From Cellulomonas sp. (GTDB lineage Bacteria; Actinomycetota; Actinomycetes; Actinomycetales; Cellulomonadaceae), in contig DAIDJQ010000095.1 in NCBI GenBank assembly GCA_027451305.1, positions 1 to 7,927 of the forward strand: a DNA stretch of 7,927 nt, read 5' to 3'. The first letter of the stretch is position 1. Every line of letters begins with the position of its first letter. A model generated the notes under the pieces. It searched no databases, had not been told where the DNA came from, and worked only from the letters and a program-made list of their open reading frames with translations. The position numbers were made by a program, and so were the translations under genes. Of the stretch, positions 6,648 through 7,927 are shown in pieces.

Positions 6648-6675
6648 TCAGGGCCGGTTCAGGGTGCGGTCAGGG
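6648..6675 (+). repeat. Three TCAGGG direct repeats at 11-bp spacing (candidate response-regulator site)
   Basis: TCAGGG occurs at 6648-6653, 6659-6664 and 6670-6675, each start exactly 11 bp after the last, about one helical turn, so all face the same side of the DNA. The array sits in the middle of the 126-bp region between the divergent kinase and PspC genes, 47 bp before the PspC start and 53 bp before the kinase start. The repeats are seen directly. Binding by the adjacent LuxR-type regulator and joint control of both transcripts are inferred. One further copy, in the opposite orientation, lies in kinase coding sequence (6534-6539) and is probably incidental. Confidence 0.65.
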
Positions 6676-6710
6676 GGACACCCGATGGTGGGCGCGGTGC
6701 CACGCGGCGG

Positions 6711-6718
6711 ACGATCGA
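6711..6718 (+). promoter_or_regulatory. ACGATCGA box just before the PspC-protein start
   Basis: Mirror partner of the box at 6599-6606, in the same position relative to the start codon (3 nt before ATG 6722). No normal Shine-Dalgarno precedes the ATG; GAGG overlaps the end of this box only 1 nt from the start codon. Confidence 0.3.
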
Positions 6719-6721
6719 GGC

Positions 6722-7927
6722 ATGGACAACCAGACACCTCCCGCGCCGGGACCGGGACCGGCGCCCGCCCCGATGACGGGGTTCTTCGCCGCCGTCCGAC
6801 GCACCGGGCTCTACCGCTCCGAGGAGCGCTGGATCGGCGGCGTGTGCGGCGGTCTCGCCGCACGGTTCGGCGTGGACCCGCTGCTCGTGCGCGGCATCGT
6901 CGCCGTCACCGTGCTGCTGGGCGGGTTCGGCCTCGTGCTGTACGCGATCGCCTGGGCGCTGCTGCCCGAGCAGCGCGACGGCCGCATCCACCTCGAGGGG
7001 CTCACGTTGGGCCACCCGGACATCGCGCTGCTCGGCGCCCTGGCGATGCTCGTCGTCGGCCTGGGCCGCGGCTCGATCGGGTTCGGTCCGTGGGACTTCC
7101 CCGGCTGGATGCAGGCGATCTTCTGGGTCGCCGCCGTCATCGGGATCGTCGTCCTTCTCGCCACGGCCGCCTCGAACCGGAGGCCCCACCGGCCGCCGAG
7201 CCCGTACGGGCCCTTCCCCGGCGGTCCCGTGCCGCCGCCCGGTGCGCCGATGCCGCCGACAGGCACCTACGCCCCTCCGACGTCGGGCGCCGGCACCACC
7301 GCGACCGGGCACGGCCCGGCGGCGTACCCGGCGAGCGCCGGACCGGCGCCCTATGCGCCGACGAGCTACGCACCCGCCGGCCCCCCGCCCGTACCGACCG
7401 CGTACGGCCCTTACCCGGCCACGTCCTACGGTCAGGCTCCCGGACGCGGCCCCGCCGGCTACGACCCGGGCCCGTACGGGCCGTCGCCCTACGGCCCCGG
7501 TCCCGGTCCCGCACCACGGCCGCCCGTGTACCCGGCGCCGGCGCGCCGCAGCGCCGGCCTCCCCCTGGTCGGCAGCGTGGTGGCGCTCGGCCTGCTCACG
7601 CTCGCAGGTCTGCTGATCGCGCACCGCGCCGGCGCCTTCACCGGTCCCGTCGTCGCCACGGCGGCCGGCGTGACCGTGGTGCTCGCGGGCCTGGCGATCA
7701 TCGGTGCGGGGCTGCGCGGACGCCGGAGCGGCGCGCTCACCGCCGTCGCCATCCTCGCGCTCGTCGCCGCGGGACCCGCCGCGCTGGCCGAGCGCACCGA
7801 CTGGACGTCGCCCGGCCTGTCCCAGGCGCAGCAGGTCAGCGGCTCGTCGACGGTGACGTTGACGGACCGGGACTCCGCCGCGCGCGGCGTGCGGGCAGGT
7901 GTCGGCGACACCCGGATCGACCTGACC
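6722..7927 (+). CDS. PspC-domain multi-span membrane protein with a Toastrack-like tail, C-terminus cut off
   Basis: 402 codons are open to the window end with no stop. A Pro-rich start is followed by a PspC domain (about 28-86: RSEERWIGGVCGGLAARFGV, then a hydrophobic helix ending YAIAWALLPEQ). Two membrane segments follow (about 101-118, 130-150). A Pro/Tyr/Gly-rich linker of about 120 residues (153-275) has repeated PYGP and YxP units. Three more helices follow (about 281-300, 306-330, 336-355), then an outer segment whose end, RAGVGDTRIDLT, resembles the opening of LiaF/DUF4097 (Toastrack) beta-domains. PspC proteins sense or counter membrane stress; the gene is divergent from a PspC kinase, so it is probably a partner or target of that system. 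ATG 6722 is used; ATG 6773 (MTGFFAAVRR) is the alternative. Neither has a good Shine-Dalgarno. No lysine is present in the visible part. Confidence 0.92.
   Translation, partial: MDNQTPPAPGPGPAPAPMTGFFAAVRRTGLYRSEERWIGGVCGGLAARFGVDPLLVRGIVAVTVLLGGFGLVLYAIAWALLPEQRDGRIHLEGLTLGHPDIALLGALAMLVVGLGRGSIGFGPWDFPGWMQAIFWVAAVIGIVVLLATAASNRRPHRPPSPYGPFPGGPVPPPGAPMPPTGTYAPPTSGAGTTATGHGPAAYPASAGPAPYAPTSYAPAGPPPVPTAYGPYPATSYGQAPGRGPAGYDPGPYGPSPYGPGPGPAPRPPVYPAPARRSAGLPLVGSVVALGLLTLAGLLIAHRAGAFTGPVVATAAGVTVVLAGLAIIGAGLRGRRSGALTAVAILALVAAGPAALAERTDWTSPGLSQAQQVSGSSTVTLTDRDSAARGVRAGVGDTRIDLT

Noticed and set aside
7190..7510. Possible DNA tandem repeat in the PspC gene
   Set aside because: The repetition is at the protein level (Pro, Tyr, Gly codons). 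The DNA units are not regular in length or sequence, so it is not a true tandem or CRISPR-like array.
6659..7624. 321-codon minus-strand open frame over the right end
   Set aside because: It is antisense to the PspC gene, which encodes a clear PspC domain and membrane helices although it has no stop within the window.

Overview
The window looks like chromosomal DNA of a high-GC actinobacterium (Actinomycetota). The base composition is strongly GC-rich, third codon positions are nearly all G or C, Arg replaces Lys, GTG starts are used, and several genes have no Shine-Dalgarno sequence. The gene set (PcrA/UvrD1-type helicase next to a PspC-type two-component system, plus a sugar-type LacI regulator) suggests Micrococcales, perhaps Cellulomonadaceae. 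That placement is an inference; the sequence itself supports only the phylum.

Layout, left to right. (1) 1-76, minus: the first 25 codons of an exported protein with a strong RBS and a promoter overlapped by a LacI-type operator. (2) 258-1295, minus: a LacI/GalR-family repressor. A second copy of the same operator pattern lies in its own upstream region (1392-1410). (3) 1499-4045, minus: an ATP-dependent DNA helicase PcrA/UvrD, followed by two tandem GC-rich hairpins. (4) 4191-4541, minus: a four-helix membrane protein of unknown function. (5) 4578-5249, minus: a NarL/LuxR-type response regulator. (6) 5246-6595, minus: its sensor histidine kinase, with an N-terminal PspC domain; the two genes overlap by ATGA. 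(7) 6722-7927, plus: a divergent PspC-domain multi-span protein with a long Pro/Tyr/Gly linker, cut by the window end as its outer, Toastrack-like (LiaF/DUF4097-type) domain begins.

How the genes work together. The left part is a sugar-type regulatory unit: the repressor probably controls both itself and the exported protein downstream, likely a solute-binding protein or secreted hydrolase. The right part is an envelope-stress module built from two PspC proteins that diverge from a 126-bp control region, one being the kinase and the other the putative effector. That region carries three TCAGGG direct repeats exactly 11 bp apart, the best candidate for the response regulator's binding site, and the clearest unexplained regulatory signal in the window. 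The helicase is a housekeeping gene between the two units. No RNA genes, insertion sequences, CRISPR arrays or attachment sites were seen. All gaps between genes are shorter than 300 bp.
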